Below are positions 17,091 to 26,116 of a stretch of DNA of 64,000 nucleotides, piece by piece. The notes under the pieces were generated by a model. It was given only the letters and a program-made list of their open reading frames with translations. It did not search any database and was not told where the DNA came from. Source of the stretch: Bacteroidota bacterium (GTDB lineage: Bacteria; Bacteroidota; Bacteroidia; B-17B0; Aurantibacillaceae); NCBI GenBank assembly GCA_947450025.1, contig CANFTW010000005.1:124001-188000 (forward strand), written 5' to 3'. How positions within the stretch are numbered: the first letter of the stretch is position 1; the number at the start of each line of letters is the position of its first letter. The position numbers were made by a program, and so were the translations under genes.

Positions 17091-19316
17091 TTACTCTCCT
17101 TTTATTATTCTAAAATTTTTGATTGATGTTTCGCCTTTTACTTGCAAAAAATAAAGGCCTGCAGATAAATTATATTTACTAAAATTCCAATTGAAACCAA
17201 ATTCATCTTTTTCAAAATAATCTTTAGTTAATATAGTAATCAATTTCCCTTGAGCATCATAAAGGGCAATTTGATAGTTCTCTCCTTTTGGAATATTTAA
17301 TTCAAAATGGATATTATTGATAAAAGGATTTGGATAAATATAGGCATTGATTTCAGAATTTTTATCTTCAACATCTGTTACTATAGGAACACTGCAAGGA
17401 CCGGTTCCATACATATTTGAATCCATCCACAACAAACGATTATATATCCATGTTTTCATCGATCGAATTTCGGCGTTAAATGAAGCAGGATAAGGGGCAG
17501 GGTTTGGCCAAACATAAACACCTAAAATTGGGAATTTCCCGAAATGTCTAGCTTGCGCTTCATTTACCTCTGAGGCCATTGAATCAATCTTGGCAAAAAG
17601 AACAAGTGTATCGAGTAAATTAGTTCGTAAATCAGTGTATTTACAGTATAGCTTACTAGAAAACGAACTATCTGCAACTAATTTATCCCACCAAAATGGC
17701 ACTACCCAATTATCATTTGGACAAATGTTGTTAAAATTATAAGCCCAGCCAGATGTGTCTGAACCATTACAATAATTAGCATTATTTAATCCTAAATTAA
17801 AATCCCAAACAGGTCCGGCTTTAATTTGGCCACCTTTACTATTTCTATCTTTATGCAAAAATGTACTTAATCTGTAGCCATCAACATTTCGTGTTACCTC
17901 ATTAATAATAAAAAAATCGACAAATGATTTCACTACTGCAAATTTTCGATAACCTATTAAAGGATCTTGAAAATTTGAAGAGTTTAAAGCTATTTCAAAA
18001 CTATCAACATATGATTTTAGATAATTTTTTTGTTGTGTAGTAGCATCAACCAAATCAGGATATTGAATTGTAAATCCAACTTGTTTACCAGAAATAGGGC
18101 TTCCTAAAGAATTAGGGGCAATACTTGAATACCATGTTGGTGTATCTTTATCAATATTAAAAATATATCCACCTGTCAGTGAATCACCAGAGTTATAGAG
18201 GTTGGTCATTTTTTTTACATCTACTCGAGCTGAATCACGTTTGATTTTTTCCATAAAAACATAAACCCCGCGATATTCTCCATTAATTGTCACTTCACAA
18301 AACCTAGTTTTGGCTGCCCATCTTCCCATATCTCTAGCTAACTGATACGTGAGAACATTTCGCATTAAAGTTTTATCATTATAAGGTGCATATAATACCC
18401 AGTCATTTTCAGCTGACATTCCAAAAATAGATACGTTTAAATTATTTCCTAAAACATCTCTTGTTTCAACATTATACTGTTGTTGAGGGAACCCAGCAGA
18501 AGATTGTCCTCTTATTTCAATCCCAATTTTACCATTGTAGTGATTTTTAGGATCAGCTACATAATTTCGAACTCCAAAGCCATTATAAATAATCCCCATA
18601 TCTGCAGTAATTTTAGTGCCATTAATAATAGTTTGAGTACCAGTATTTATAGCTATAATTGGGAGATTAGAAGAAACGAAATCAACTGGCCCATTAAACC
18701 AAGAAGGAGGTTGCCCGAAATAAACTAAATTATTTTTTATTCCTAAACTTAACCAAAAACGTGAAGATAAATCAGAAGATGTTGCAGTAACATTATGTAT
18801 TTGTATAGCTAAAACATTTGTTCCATTTCTAAGACAACTATGAAGTGAAGATGATGTTATATTAAAATAATCAGGATTTCCTCCGTTATAAATAACTGCC
18901 TCGTGACTAGAGGAAGCAAGCGTATTATAAGGAGGATGCACAGTTGTAGGCATATTTGAACGAGCTATTTCAGTATTATTTAGATATGCTACAAAGCCAT
19001 CATCATAATCTGCATTTAGAATTGCCTTAGATATTTTAGACGTATCTGAAACATTAAATACTATGCGAATATAAACAGAGGTAGCTTGTGATATTATTGT
19101 ATTGTCATCAGTATCTCCAAAACCAAATCCTCCCTGACCACTTAACCAAGTAGATGAAACAAAAGTTGGCTTTCTCCAATTTGTATCAGGCTCAGATGTT
19201 GGAACAACATAATTCCATGTGTTGTTTTCATAAACAACTGTTTCCCAGTGATCAGTTTGTGCTGTTGCTAAAAGTGTAATAGAAATTAAAATTATAATCT
19301 GAAAAATTTTTCTCAT
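17091..19316 (-). CDS. CotH kinase family secreted protein, T9SS substrate
   Basis: A 741-residue protein with a signal peptide (~1-19), a beta-sandwich-like N-terminal region (~25-200) and a CotH-like domain (~220-620) with IRGQSSAGFPQQQYN, GVYVFMEKIKRD, and GGQIKAGPVWDFN. It ends in a type A T9SS sorting domain with IYPNPFINNI near residue 660. CotH of Bacillus is an atypical protein kinase of the spore coat; many Bacteroidota carry secreted CotH proteins with unknown targets. The N-terminal region resembles beta-domains of secreted glycan-active proteins. It should be delivered to the cell surface. Confidence 0.87.
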   Translation of the reverse strand: MRKIFQIIILISITLLATAQTDHWETVVYENNTWNYVVPTSEPDTNWRKPTFVSSTWLSGQGGFGFGDTDDNTIISQATSVYIRIVFNVSDTSKISKAILNADYDDGFVAYLNNTEIARSNMPTTVHPPYNTLASSSHEAVIYNGGNPDYFNITSSSLHSCLRNGTNVLAIQIHNVTATSSDLSSRFWLSLGIKNNLVYFGQPPSWFNGPVDFVSSNLPIIAINTGTQTIINGTKITADMGIIYNGFGVRNYVADPKNHYNGKIGIEIRGQSSAGFPQQQYNVETRDVLGNNLNVSIFGMSAENDWVLYAPYNDKTLMRNVLTYQLARDMGRWAAKTRFCEVTINGEYRGVYVFMEKIKRDSARVDVKKMTNLYNSGDSLTGGYIFNIDKDTPTWYSSIAPNSLGSPISGKQVGFTIQYPDLVDATTQQKNYLKSYVDSFEIALNSSNFQDPLIGYRKFAVVKSFVDFFIINEVTRNVDGYRLSTFLHKDRNSKGGQIKAGPVWDFNLGLNNANYCNGSDTSGWAYNFNNICPNDNWVVPFWWDKLVADSSFSSKLYCKYTDLRTNLLDTLVLFAKIDSMASEVNEAQARHFGKFPILGVYVWPNPAPYPASFNAEIRSMKTWIYNRLLWMDSNMYGTGPCSVPIVTDVEDKNSEINAYIYPNPFINNIHFELNIPKGENYQIALYDAQGKLITILTKDYFEKDEFGFNWNFSKYNLSAGLYFLQVKGETSIKNFRIIKGE

Positions 19317-19409
19317 AATGGATAATATAATTTATAAATCTATTTACAATAGCTCAATTTATAGCGATTGCAATAAAAAAATCCGAATTTTGAAATTTAA
19401 AAAAATCCT

Positions 19410-21425
19410 CTACCAAATATTAACTCTTTTAGCAGCTGGTCTATACATACCGTCACCTTCTTTTACACCAAAGGCATCGTAAAATTCTTGCATATTACTT
19501 AATGGGCCAATAGCTCTAAAATTTCCTGGTGCATGCGGGTTAGTAGCAATTTGCTGTTTCAAAGAGGCATCTCTCATCAATGTTTTCCAACCTTGTACCC
19601 AAGCTAAAAAGAAAATTTGTTCGCCAGTAAATCCTGAAATGACAGGAGATTTCTTTCCATTTAATGATTTTTGATAGGCATAATAAGCCATGGTTAAACC
19701 ACCTAAATCTGCAATGTTTTCACCTTGGGTTAATTCACCATTCACACGCAAAGTATCAATTGCTACATAGCTATTAAATTGCTCAATAATTAAATTTGTT
19801 TTATCTGTAAAGTTTTTATAATCAGATTCTGTCCACCACATTTTTAAATTTCCATCTGCATCAAACTGAGAACCTTGATCATCAAAACCATGTGTTAACT
19901 CATGACCAATAATAGCACCCATAATACCATAATTAAAAGCATCATTTGCTTTTGCATCAAAAAACGGAACTTGCATGATACCTGCTGGGAAAGCAATTTC
20001 ATTAGATGTTGGATTGTAATAGGCATTAACTGTTGGAGGCGTCATACCCCACTCCGTTCTGTCAACAGGTTTTCCTATTTTATCTAGCATTCGTTTATAC
20101 TGGAATTGACGGCCAGCAGACACATTTTTCCAATACGACTCTTTTCCAATAACTAAAGTTTTATAGTCAATCCATGTATCAGGAAAACCTAATTTTTTGA
20201 TCACCTTATCTAACTTTAATTGTGCTTGTGCTTTAGTTTCTGGACTCATCCAATCTCTAGAATTAATTCTTACTCGATAAGCTGCAATTAAATTATCAAC
20301 CATCTCATTTACTTTCTTTTTAGAATTGGAATCAAAATATTTGTCAACATACAACTTACCTAAAGCTTCTCCTAAAGCTTCATCTGTTGCGCCTTGAACT
20401 CTTTTGTAACGAGGTTTCATCTCTTTTTTACCAGCTAACACAGTTCCATTAAATCTGAAACTTTCTTTTACAAATTTACTTGATAAATAAGGGGCTGCTG
20501 CATCAACTAATTTCCATTTTAAATAGACTTTCCATTCATCTAAAGAAATAGATGACATGATTATATTTAAACCTTCATAAAATTTTGGTTGGTTTAAAAT
20601 AATCACTTCAGGTGTTTTAATTCCGATACTCGTAAAATAAATATCCCAATTTACATTCGATGTTAATTTAACAAGTTCTGCTTTTTTAAATGGATTATAC
20701 TGTTTTTGAGGGTCTCTTTGCTCAACTGCGTTTTGAGAAACTTTAGCCAATTCAGTTTCAATTTTCATAATCGTAGCAGAATGAGCTCTAGCTTGTTCTG
20801 TTGTATTCCCTAAACATTCGAACATGCGCTCAATATGTTCCATGTATTCTTTTTTCACGGTTTCATACTGTGGTTCAAAATAAAAATCTTTATCTGGTAA
20901 CCCTAAACCAGACTGACCTAAATAACTAATATTAGCGTTACTATTTTTGAAATCAGAATATACATAAAAACCAATCATGGCATTAACGCCTTTCTTTCCT
21001 AATACAGCTGTTAGTTTTAATAATTCATTTTTAGATTTTACTAAATCAATCAATTTTAAATCGGCGCTAATTGGTTTGATGCCATCTTTATCTATTTTAA
21101 CAGAATCCATTGCCGTTAAATAAAAATCACGTAATTTTTGATTGTTACTACCAGGTAATGCTTGACTGTCTTTTGAAACTTCAATCATTAAAGCTCTTAA
21201 GTTCGCTACATTTCGCTCGTTAATTTCATTAAAACTGCCCCAACTTCCATCGCTTGCGGGAATTTGTTGAGTATTTAACCATTTACCATTTGCGAATTTG
21301 TAAATGTCATTTCTAGGATTAACTGTTGAGTCAATGTATGACAAATTAATACCAGGATTTAAAGTTTGTGCAAACATATGAGATCCACAAAATAAAGTAG
21401 ATGCAACGAATAGAATTTTTTTCAT
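19410..21425 (-). CDS. M13 family zinc metallopeptidase (neprilysin/PepO-like)
   Basis: The 671-residue protein has a signal peptide (~1-19) and the zinc site HELTH at 508-512, with the third ligand Glu569 in GENIADLGG. NAYYNP supplies the substrate-binding Asn-Ala-Tyr of M13 enzymes. Length fits the family (~630-700). It likely cleaves peptides in the periplasm or at the cell surface. In many Bacteroidota M13 enzymes are lipoproteins; here I see no lipobox Cys at the cleavage site. It stands alone with 87 bp to mqnD. Confidence 0.9.
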   Translation of the reverse strand: MKKILFVASTLFCGSHMFAQTLNPGINLSYIDSTVNPRNDIYKFANGKWLNTQQIPASDGSWGSFNEINERNVANLRALMIEVSKDSQALPGSNNQKLRDFYLTAMDSVKIDKDGIKPISADLKLIDLVKSKNELLKLTAVLGKKGVNAMIGFYVYSDFKNSNANISYLGQSGLGLPDKDFYFEPQYETVKKEYMEHIERMFECLGNTTEQARAHSATIMKIETELAKVSQNAVEQRDPQKQYNPFKKAELVKLTSNVNWDIYFTSIGIKTPEVIILNQPKFYEGLNIIMSSISLDEWKVYLKWKLVDAAAPYLSSKFVKESFRFNGTVLAGKKEMKPRYKRVQGATDEALGEALGKLYVDKYFDSNSKKKVNEMVDNLIAAYRVRINSRDWMSPETKAQAQLKLDKVIKKLGFPDTWIDYKTLVIGKESYWKNVSAGRQFQYKRMLDKIGKPVDRTEWGMTPPTVNAYYNPTSNEIAFPAGIMQVPFFDAKANDAFNYGIMGAIIGHELTHGFDDQGSQFDADGNLKMWWTESDYKNFTDKTNLIIEQFNSYVAIDTLRVNGELTQGENIADLGGLTMAYYAYQKSLNGKKSPVISGFTGEQIFFLAWVQGWKTLMRDASLKQQIATNPHAPGNFRAIGPLSNMQEFYDAFGVKEGDGMYRPAAKRVNIW

Positions 21426-21512
21426 GAAAAATATTTTTTTATAAATATATAAGGAATTTGAATAGCTTAAATCAATTTTTATATAAACAGCTTGTAAAAA
21501 TGATAAACGGAA

Positions 21513-22343
21513 CTATTTTACAAAAATTTGAGGTGCTAGACCCTCAACTAATTTGGTTTCGATGGCTTTATCAAATAATAATTGAATGGCATTTTTACCA
21601 ATAATTCCTAAATCTATAGAAAATTCATTCACGTATAAAGCAATGTGTTTTTTCATCACATCATCGCTCATCTCCTGAGCATGTTCTCTTACAAACGACA
21701 TGCAACTTTCTGGATTAGCAAAAGCATACTCCACACTTTGTTTTACTAAATGATCGATGGTTTTTTGAATACCTATATCTATATTTTTATTGACTACAAT
21801 CCCACCTAAGGGAATTGGTGCATGAATTAAACTTTCCCAAAACTCGCCTAAATCAATGATTTTTTCTAAACCTTTTTGCTCATATGTAAATCTATTTTCA
21901 TGAATTAACAGACCAGCATCCACTTGATGAGACTTCACTGCTCTTTCAATATCACTAAACAATAACTCCTTTTTATTTTTAGCATTAGGAAATGCTAGAG
22001 TTAACAAAAAATTTGCAGTCGTGTATTTTCCAGGAATAGCAATTCTTGCAACATTAATATCCTTAATATCGTACCCTGAATCCTTAACCAATAGAGGCCC
22101 GCAATTAAATCCTAATGCACTTCCACTATTTAAAAGCGCATAGTAATGAGTTAAATATAAAAATGCATGATAACTTAATTTAGTAACATCTAGTTCTTGT
22201 TTAAATGCTTTATGATTAAGTGCCTCGACATCTTCCATGACTAAAGTAAAATCAATTCCTTGTGTATCAATTTTTTTATGCACTAAAGCGTCAAAAATGA
22301 AACAATCGTTAGGGCAAGGAGAAAAACCAAGTGATACATTCAT
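21513..22343 (-). CDS. mqnD: 1,4-dihydroxy-6-naphthoate synthase MqnD
   Basis: A 276-residue periplasmic-binding-protein-fold enzyme of the MqnA/MqnD family. The opening LGFSPCPNDCFIFDALV and the segments SYHAFLYL and IPLGGIVVNKNI are typical of MqnD, which splits cyclic dehypoxanthine futalosine to 1,4-dihydroxy-6-naphthoate. The gene begins 3 bp after the mqnB stop, so the two are surely co-translated. Despite the fold, there is no signal peptide, as expected for a cytoplasmic enzyme. Confidence 0.92.
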   Translation of the reverse strand: MNVSLGFSPCPNDCFIFDALVHKKIDTQGIDFTLVMEDVEALNHKAFKQELDVTKLSYHAFLYLTHYYALLNSGSALGFNCGPLLVKDSGYDIKDINVARIAIPGKYTTANFLLTLAFPNAKNKKELLFSDIERAVKSHQVDAGLLIHENRFTYEQKGLEKIIDLGEFWESLIHAPIPLGGIVVNKNIDIGIQKTIDHLVKQSVEYAFANPESCMSFVREHAQEMSDDVMKKHIALYVNEFSIDLGIIGKNAIQLLFDKAIETKLVEGLAPQIFVK

Positions 22344-22346
22344 ACA

Positions 22347-23009
22347 TTAATTTTTTGAGTTGATAAAATTAATTAAAAAATCATTTAAATTTTTAATAGC
22401 CAAAGGCATTTGCCACTTAGACTTGTCTCGCTTTTCAACGTAATTTGATATCGCTCTAATCTGAATGCAATCACCACCAGCTCTCATGCAACAGGCAAAA
22501 AAAGCTGCCCCTTCCATACTCTCAACGTCAGGCTGATACAATTCTTCTACTTTTTTAATAGCGACATCATTTCCATGAATTGTATTGACAGTAACTCCTT
22601 TCACTTTTTCTAGCACATCTATTAATGGATTAGATAGACTATAAATTTCAGAAAAATGATGCTTTCCTGGAAGATTTAGTTGATCATAGGTTAAAAATTC
22701 ATCGCCATCTTCAGCCCCCATTTCACTTAAAACATCTGATGATACATGAACTAATTGACCTAATTTTAAATTTCTATTAAATGCACCACAAACACCAACA
22801 TTGATAACCACATCATACAAACTATTGATATATCTACCCATCATAAAAGCCGTATTAACCATACCAACACCTGTAATTAATACTTGAATATCTTTATCTT
22901 CAAAATCAATATTACTATTATTTATAGCTATTTCAGGTATTGTTATATCCAAAAAATCTAACAAAGGTTTGACCTCAAAATGTGTTGCTGAGACGATTAG
23001 AATCTTCAT
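22347..23009 (-). CDS. mqnB: Futalosine hydrolase MqnB
   Basis: A 220-residue member of the nucleoside phosphorylase superfamily. NVGVCGAFN near residue 90 and VESMEGAAFF near 165 are the phosphorylase-family nucleoside-binding motifs, the latter with the ribose-binding Met-Glu. It releases hypoxanthine from futalosine in menaquinone synthesis. Relatives include MTA/SAH nucleosidase, but the operon with mqnD supports MqnB. Its promoter must lie in the short region shared with the divergent queD gene (35 bp between starts). Confidence 0.9.
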   Translation of the reverse strand: MKILIVSATHFEVKPLLDFLDITIPEIAINNSNIDFEDKDIQVLITGVGMVNTAFMMGRYINSLYDVVINVGVCGAFNRNLKLGQLVHVSSDVLSEMGAEDGDEFLTYDQLNLPGKHHFSEIYSLSNPLIDVLEKVKGVTVNTIHGNDVAIKKVEELYQPDVESMEGAAFFACCMRAGGDCIQIRAISNYVEKRDKSKWQMPLAIKNLNDFLINFINSKN

Positions 23010-23043
23010 TTATAATTAGTATTTTTACAACCGTTAATTTACT

Positions 23044-23454
23044 ATGATTTATATTACCCGCAAAGAACATTTTAACGCCGCACACAAATTATTTAATCCG
23101 GCGTGGAGTGAAGAACTAAATAATGCCACTTTTGGCAAATGTGCTAACAAAAATTGGCATGGTCATAATTATGACTTATATGTGACAGTTAAAGGAGAAA
23201 TTAATCCAGATACAGGGTTTGTGGTGAATTTAAAAGACTTAAGTACAACGATTAGAAAAGATATCTGTGATATTTTAGATCACAAAAATTTAAATCTAGA
23301 TGTTAAAGGAATGCCAATTATGCCCTCTACTGAAAATGTTGCTATCTTTATTTGGGCTATCTTAGCTCCGAAAATTAAAAACATGGGAGCAATCCTACAT
23401 TGCATTAAACTTTTTGAAACAGACAGTAATTACGTTGAATATTTTGGAGAATAA
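23044..23454 (+). CDS. queD: 6-carboxytetrahydropterin synthase QueD / PTPS family
   Basis: The 136-residue enzyme has zinc ligands His14, His39 and His41 (HFNAAHKL and NWHGHNY) and the catalytic Cys33 in GKCANKN. This family converts dihydroneopterin triphosphate to 6-carboxytetrahydropterin on the way to queuosine, or to pyruvoyl-tetrahydropterin in biopterin synthesis. The GTP cyclohydrolase I gene follows by 41 bp and makes the substrate, so the two form a pathway unit. No other queuosine genes are in the window, so either end product is possible. Confidence 0.87.
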   Translation: MIYITRKEHFNAAHKLFNPAWSEELNNATFGKCANKNWHGHNYDLYVTVKGEINPDTGFVVNLKDLSTTIRKDICDILDHKNLNLDVKGMPIMPSTENVAIFIWAILAPKIKNMGAILHCIKLFETDSNYVEYFGE

Positions 23455-23495
23455 ACCTTTATTCATTTTTGTTGTTATACTAAGAAAATAAAAGC

Positions 23496-24122
23496 ATGCT
23501 AAACGAAGAATTTGAACACGAAATAACTGGCTATAAAAAAATCGATCAATATAACGACAAATTAGTTGATTCGATTTCTGATATGTATAAAAACATTTTG
23601 GATGACGTTGGCGAAAATCCTGCAAGAGAAGGCTTATTAAAAACACCTGTAAGAGCTGCTAAAGCCATGCAATTTTTAACTCAAGGTTATGATTTAAATC
23701 CTGCTGAAATTTTACGTTCAGCAATGTTTAAAGAAGAATATAGCCAAATGGTCATTGTTAAAGATATTGAAGTATATAGTTTATGTGAGCACCATTTGTT
23801 ACCTTTTTTCGGAAAAGCTCATATTGCTTACATACCAAATGGCCATATTGTTGGTTTAAGTAAATTACCTCGTATTGTTGATGCCTTTGCAAGAAGACTT
23901 CAAGTACAAGAGCGCTTAACTAACGAAATCAGAGATTGTTTACAAGAAACATTAAATCCATTAGGAGTGGCCATTGTGATGGAATGCTCTCATTTATGTA
24001 TGCAAATGCGTGGTGTTCAAAAACAAAATAGCGCCACAACGACTTCTGCCTTTACCGGCGAATTTTTAAAAGATGCCACTCGAAAAGAATTTATCAGCTT
24101 AATTGCTTCTAACCTTCACTAA
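23496..24122 (+). CDS. folE: GTP cyclohydrolase I FolE
   Basis: The 208-residue enzyme converts GTP to 7,8-dihydroneopterin triphosphate, the shared precursor of folate, queuosine and biopterin. The zinc and active-site motif [18 protein letters not shown], the [19 protein letters not shown] segment, and [12 protein letters not shown] with the second zinc Cys are all present. Length is usual for the type IA enzyme. It follows queD and is closed by a strong terminator. Confidence 0.95.
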   Translation: MLNEEFEHEITGYKKIDQYNDKLVDSISDMYKNILDDVGENPAREGLLKTPVRAAKAMQFLTQGYDLNPAEILRSAMFKEEYSQMVIVKDIEVYSLCEHHLLPFFGKAHIAYIPNGHIVGLSKLPRIVDAFARRLQVQERLTNEIRDCLQETLNPLGVAIVMECSHLCMQMRGVQKQNSATTTSAFTGEFLKDATRKEFISLIASNLH

Positions 24123-24131
24123 AACACCTTT

Positions 24132-24158
24132 AAAGCTCTTGATAAACAAGAGCTTTTT
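24132..24158 (+). terminator. Intrinsic terminator of queD-folE
   Basis: Arms 24132-24141 and 24147-24156 form a perfect 10-bp stem with loop ATAAA, followed by a T tract. It lies 10 bp after the folE stop. Confidence 0.88.
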
Positions 24159-24220
24159 GTTTATCCAAAAATCGAACTATTATTTTTATTGATGAAGTGT
24201 TCAATAATGAATATTTATTT

Positions 24221-24228
24221 TATATTTG
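24221..24228 (+). promoter_or_regulatory. Possible -7 promoter box for the PAS-SpoIIE gene
   Basis: TATATTTG is an exact match to the Bacteroidota -7 consensus TAnnTTTG and lies after the folE terminator. I see no good TTTG at the right distance upstream, so the call rests on this one box. Transcription from here would start near 24235 and give a leader of about 120 nt. Confidence 0.4.
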
Positions 24229-24249
24229 CGACGTGAAAAACACATTTAG

Positions 24250-24316
24250 ACATACAAATCATTGTAATAGATATTGCCGAATTCCTATGTGGCATATCTG
24301 TATGTGCTAATTACAA
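24250..24316 (+). ncRNA. Candidate structured leader RNA with pseudoknot topology
   Basis: Three helices can be drawn. P1 pairs 24250-24255 with 24300-24305 (6 bp). P2 pairs 24269-24278 with 24291-24299 (9 bp, one bulged U) and stacks directly on P1. P3 pairs 24262-24268 with 24310-24316 (7 bp) and crosses P1, giving a pseudoknot. It lies between the likely start of transcription and the ATG at 24356. I do not recognise it as a known riboswitch class. Confidence 0.35.
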
Positions 24317-24355
24317 ACTTTCGTTTCTCGTTTTTTCATTTTCAATTTTTTTCAA

Positions 24356-25516
24356 ATGTTCGCCATTGATATTCAGGATCAAATCCTTGATAAACTAAAT
24401 ACACTCATTGTTGTTTTAAGTAAAAACGGCACAATAGAGTATGTTAGTAAATCTGCTCAACAACTTTTAGGATACAACCCACAAGATTTATTAGGAAATG
24501 CTTGGTGGGAAGTAATACGTTTCTCAAAACCAGAAGGCGAAGAAGTGAAACATAAAATTTTATCAAGTTTCAAAAACCCTTCCATCACCTCTCAAAGTTT
24601 TGAAAACAAATTAAGAACTTCTGCTGGAGGAACGAAATGGGTACGTTGGAATGTATCATACTTAAACCAAGAACAGCTTATTGGCATAGGTTACGATATT
24701 ACAGATAATAAATTAAACGAAAAACGTTTAATAGATAATAATAAACAACTATTAGAACAAAATAAAGACATAACAGATAGTATTTATTATGCTAAAAGAA
24801 TTCAACAATCTATTTTACAAACCCAAGAACAATTAAGGACTCATTTTGAGAATTCATTTTTATTGTACAAACCAAAAGACATTGTTAGTGGAGATTATTA
24901 TTGGTTTTATGAAGATAAATCATATAAATATATTGCTGCAATAGATTGTACTGGCCATGGTGTGCCAGGCGCTATGATGAGCATGGTAGCTAATTCAATG
25001 TTTAAAGAAGTCTTTATAAATAGAAACATTTCCAACCCATCTGATATCCTTAGTGCATTAGATGAAGAATTAGAAAAATCAATTAATAAAAATCAAGATG
25101 CTTCATTTAATGATGGAATGGATGTTTCTTTAATTCGAATAAATAAAATAAATCATGAACTCGCATTTGCTGGGGCATTTCGCTCTATTTTAATATCACG
25201 TGGCCATGAAATTATTGAATTAAAAGGTAGTAGATATCCCATTGGATTTTACTCTGGAATTGAGAAACAATTTGACACGCAATTTTTTTCATTACAAAAA
25301 AATGATAGCGTGTATTTATATACGGATGGATTTATCGATCAATTTGGTGGCGAGAAAAATAAAAAACTGAATAAATCTAATTTCAAAGATTTAATTGGTA
25401 CAATTCAAGACATGGAAATGAATGAACAAGAAGCTTTTTTGGATTACTCTTTTAATAACTGGAAACAAAACAACGACCAAACTGATGATGTACTCGTTAT
25501 TGGAATAAAAATTTAA
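24356..25516 (+). CDS. PAS domain protein with SpoIIE/PP2C phosphatase domain
   Basis: The 386-residue protein has a PAS domain (~8-115), a coiled-coil linker (~118-160), and a SpoIIE-type PP2C phosphatase domain (~165-386). Metal-binding aspartates appear as VSGDYYW (Asp180), AAIDCTGHGVPGAMM (Asp197), YLYTDGFID and DDVLVIGI. Such proteins dephosphorylate partner-switch regulators in response to a signal sensed by PAS. There is no membrane segment, so it acts in the cytoplasm. A SiaB-like kinase gene, a plausible opponent, lies 4 kb away. The leader may form a pseudoknot. Its stop overlaps that of wbqC in TTAA. Confidence 0.9.
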   Translation: MFAIDIQDQILDKLNTLIVVLSKNGTIEYVSKSAQQLLGYNPQDLLGNAWWEVIRFSKPEGEEVKHKILSSFKNPSITSQSFENKLRTSAGGTKWVRWNVSYLNQEQLIGIGYDITDNKLNEKRLIDNNKQLLEQNKDITDSIYYAKRIQQSILQTQEQLRTHFENSFLLYKPKDIVSGDYYWFYEDKSYKYIAAIDCTGHGVPGAMMSMVANSMFKEVFINRNISNPSDILSALDEELEKSINKNQDASFNDGMDVSLIRINKINHELAFAGAFRSILISRGHEIIELKGSRYPIGFYSGIEKQFDTQFFSLQKNDSVYLYTDGFIDQFGGEKNKKLNKSNFKDLIGTIQDMEMNEQEAFLDYSFNNWKQNNDQTDDVLVIGIKI

Positions 25517-26115
25517 ACTTTTAATAGTTTAGTTTCTAAACCAATATTAAATAAAGCATCTAAGCAACTTAAATTTGGGGTAAAGCCTATCCTATCAGAA
25601 AATACCTGATAATATGGCTTTACCTCATTAAAACTAATCTTTGCTTTATCTGAAAAATTTCTTGAATCAACAATTTCATTAGGATTTAACTCAAATTGAG
25701 TAGTGAAATTAATTTGCTTTTTTACTCTTAAAACATGAAGGATTGTATGTAATATTTGAGTATTGTAATCCAATAAATATTCAAACTGTGTTTCATAAAA
25801 TGGTTTAAAATCATCTTCAAAAAACTCGAAATATGGTGAATTTTTGTAGGCACTTGTCATTGCTCGCCAATGCTGTTTTTGCCAATCTTCAGCATATGAA
25901 ATTTTTTTTTCGCTAATGATTTCTTTATCCGCTTGCTTAATTAAAGGAATACTCAAACTTAATTTCCCATTAGCTGTTACTATTTCGCAACGGTTTCGAA
26001 AAGTTTGCTTTACAAAATATTCATGCTGTTCAATAAATATCTGCTCATGATTAAGAATTTGTGACAAATAAGCGATATTTGGTAAATAAGCGCTAGATAA
26101 AAGAATAGATTTCAT
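25513..26115 (-). CDS. WbqC-like family protein
   Basis: A 200-residue protein of the WbqC family, found in surface polysaccharide clusters and, in Bacteroidota, commonly beside lepB. Recognisable parts are the opening SSAYLPNIAY, the QTFRNRCEI segment and the WQKQHWRAMTSAYKNSPYFEFF block. I start at the ATG at 26113-26115, which leaves 1 bp to the lepB stop; a reading from 26226 would overlap lepB by 110 bp and lose the family's start. Biochemical function is unproven; a role in sugar modification is suggested for relatives. Confidence 0.85.
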   Translation of the reverse strand: MKSILLSSAYLPNIAYLSQILNHEQIFIEQHEYFVKQTFRNRCEIVTANGKLSLSIPLIKQADKEIISEKKISYAEDWQKQHWRAMTSAYKNSPYFEFFEDDFKPFYETQFEYLLDYNTQILHTILHVLRVKKQINFTTQFELNPNEIVDSRNFSDKAKISFNEVKPYYQVFSDRIGFTPNLSCLDALFNIGLETKLLKV

Positions 26116-26116
26116 C

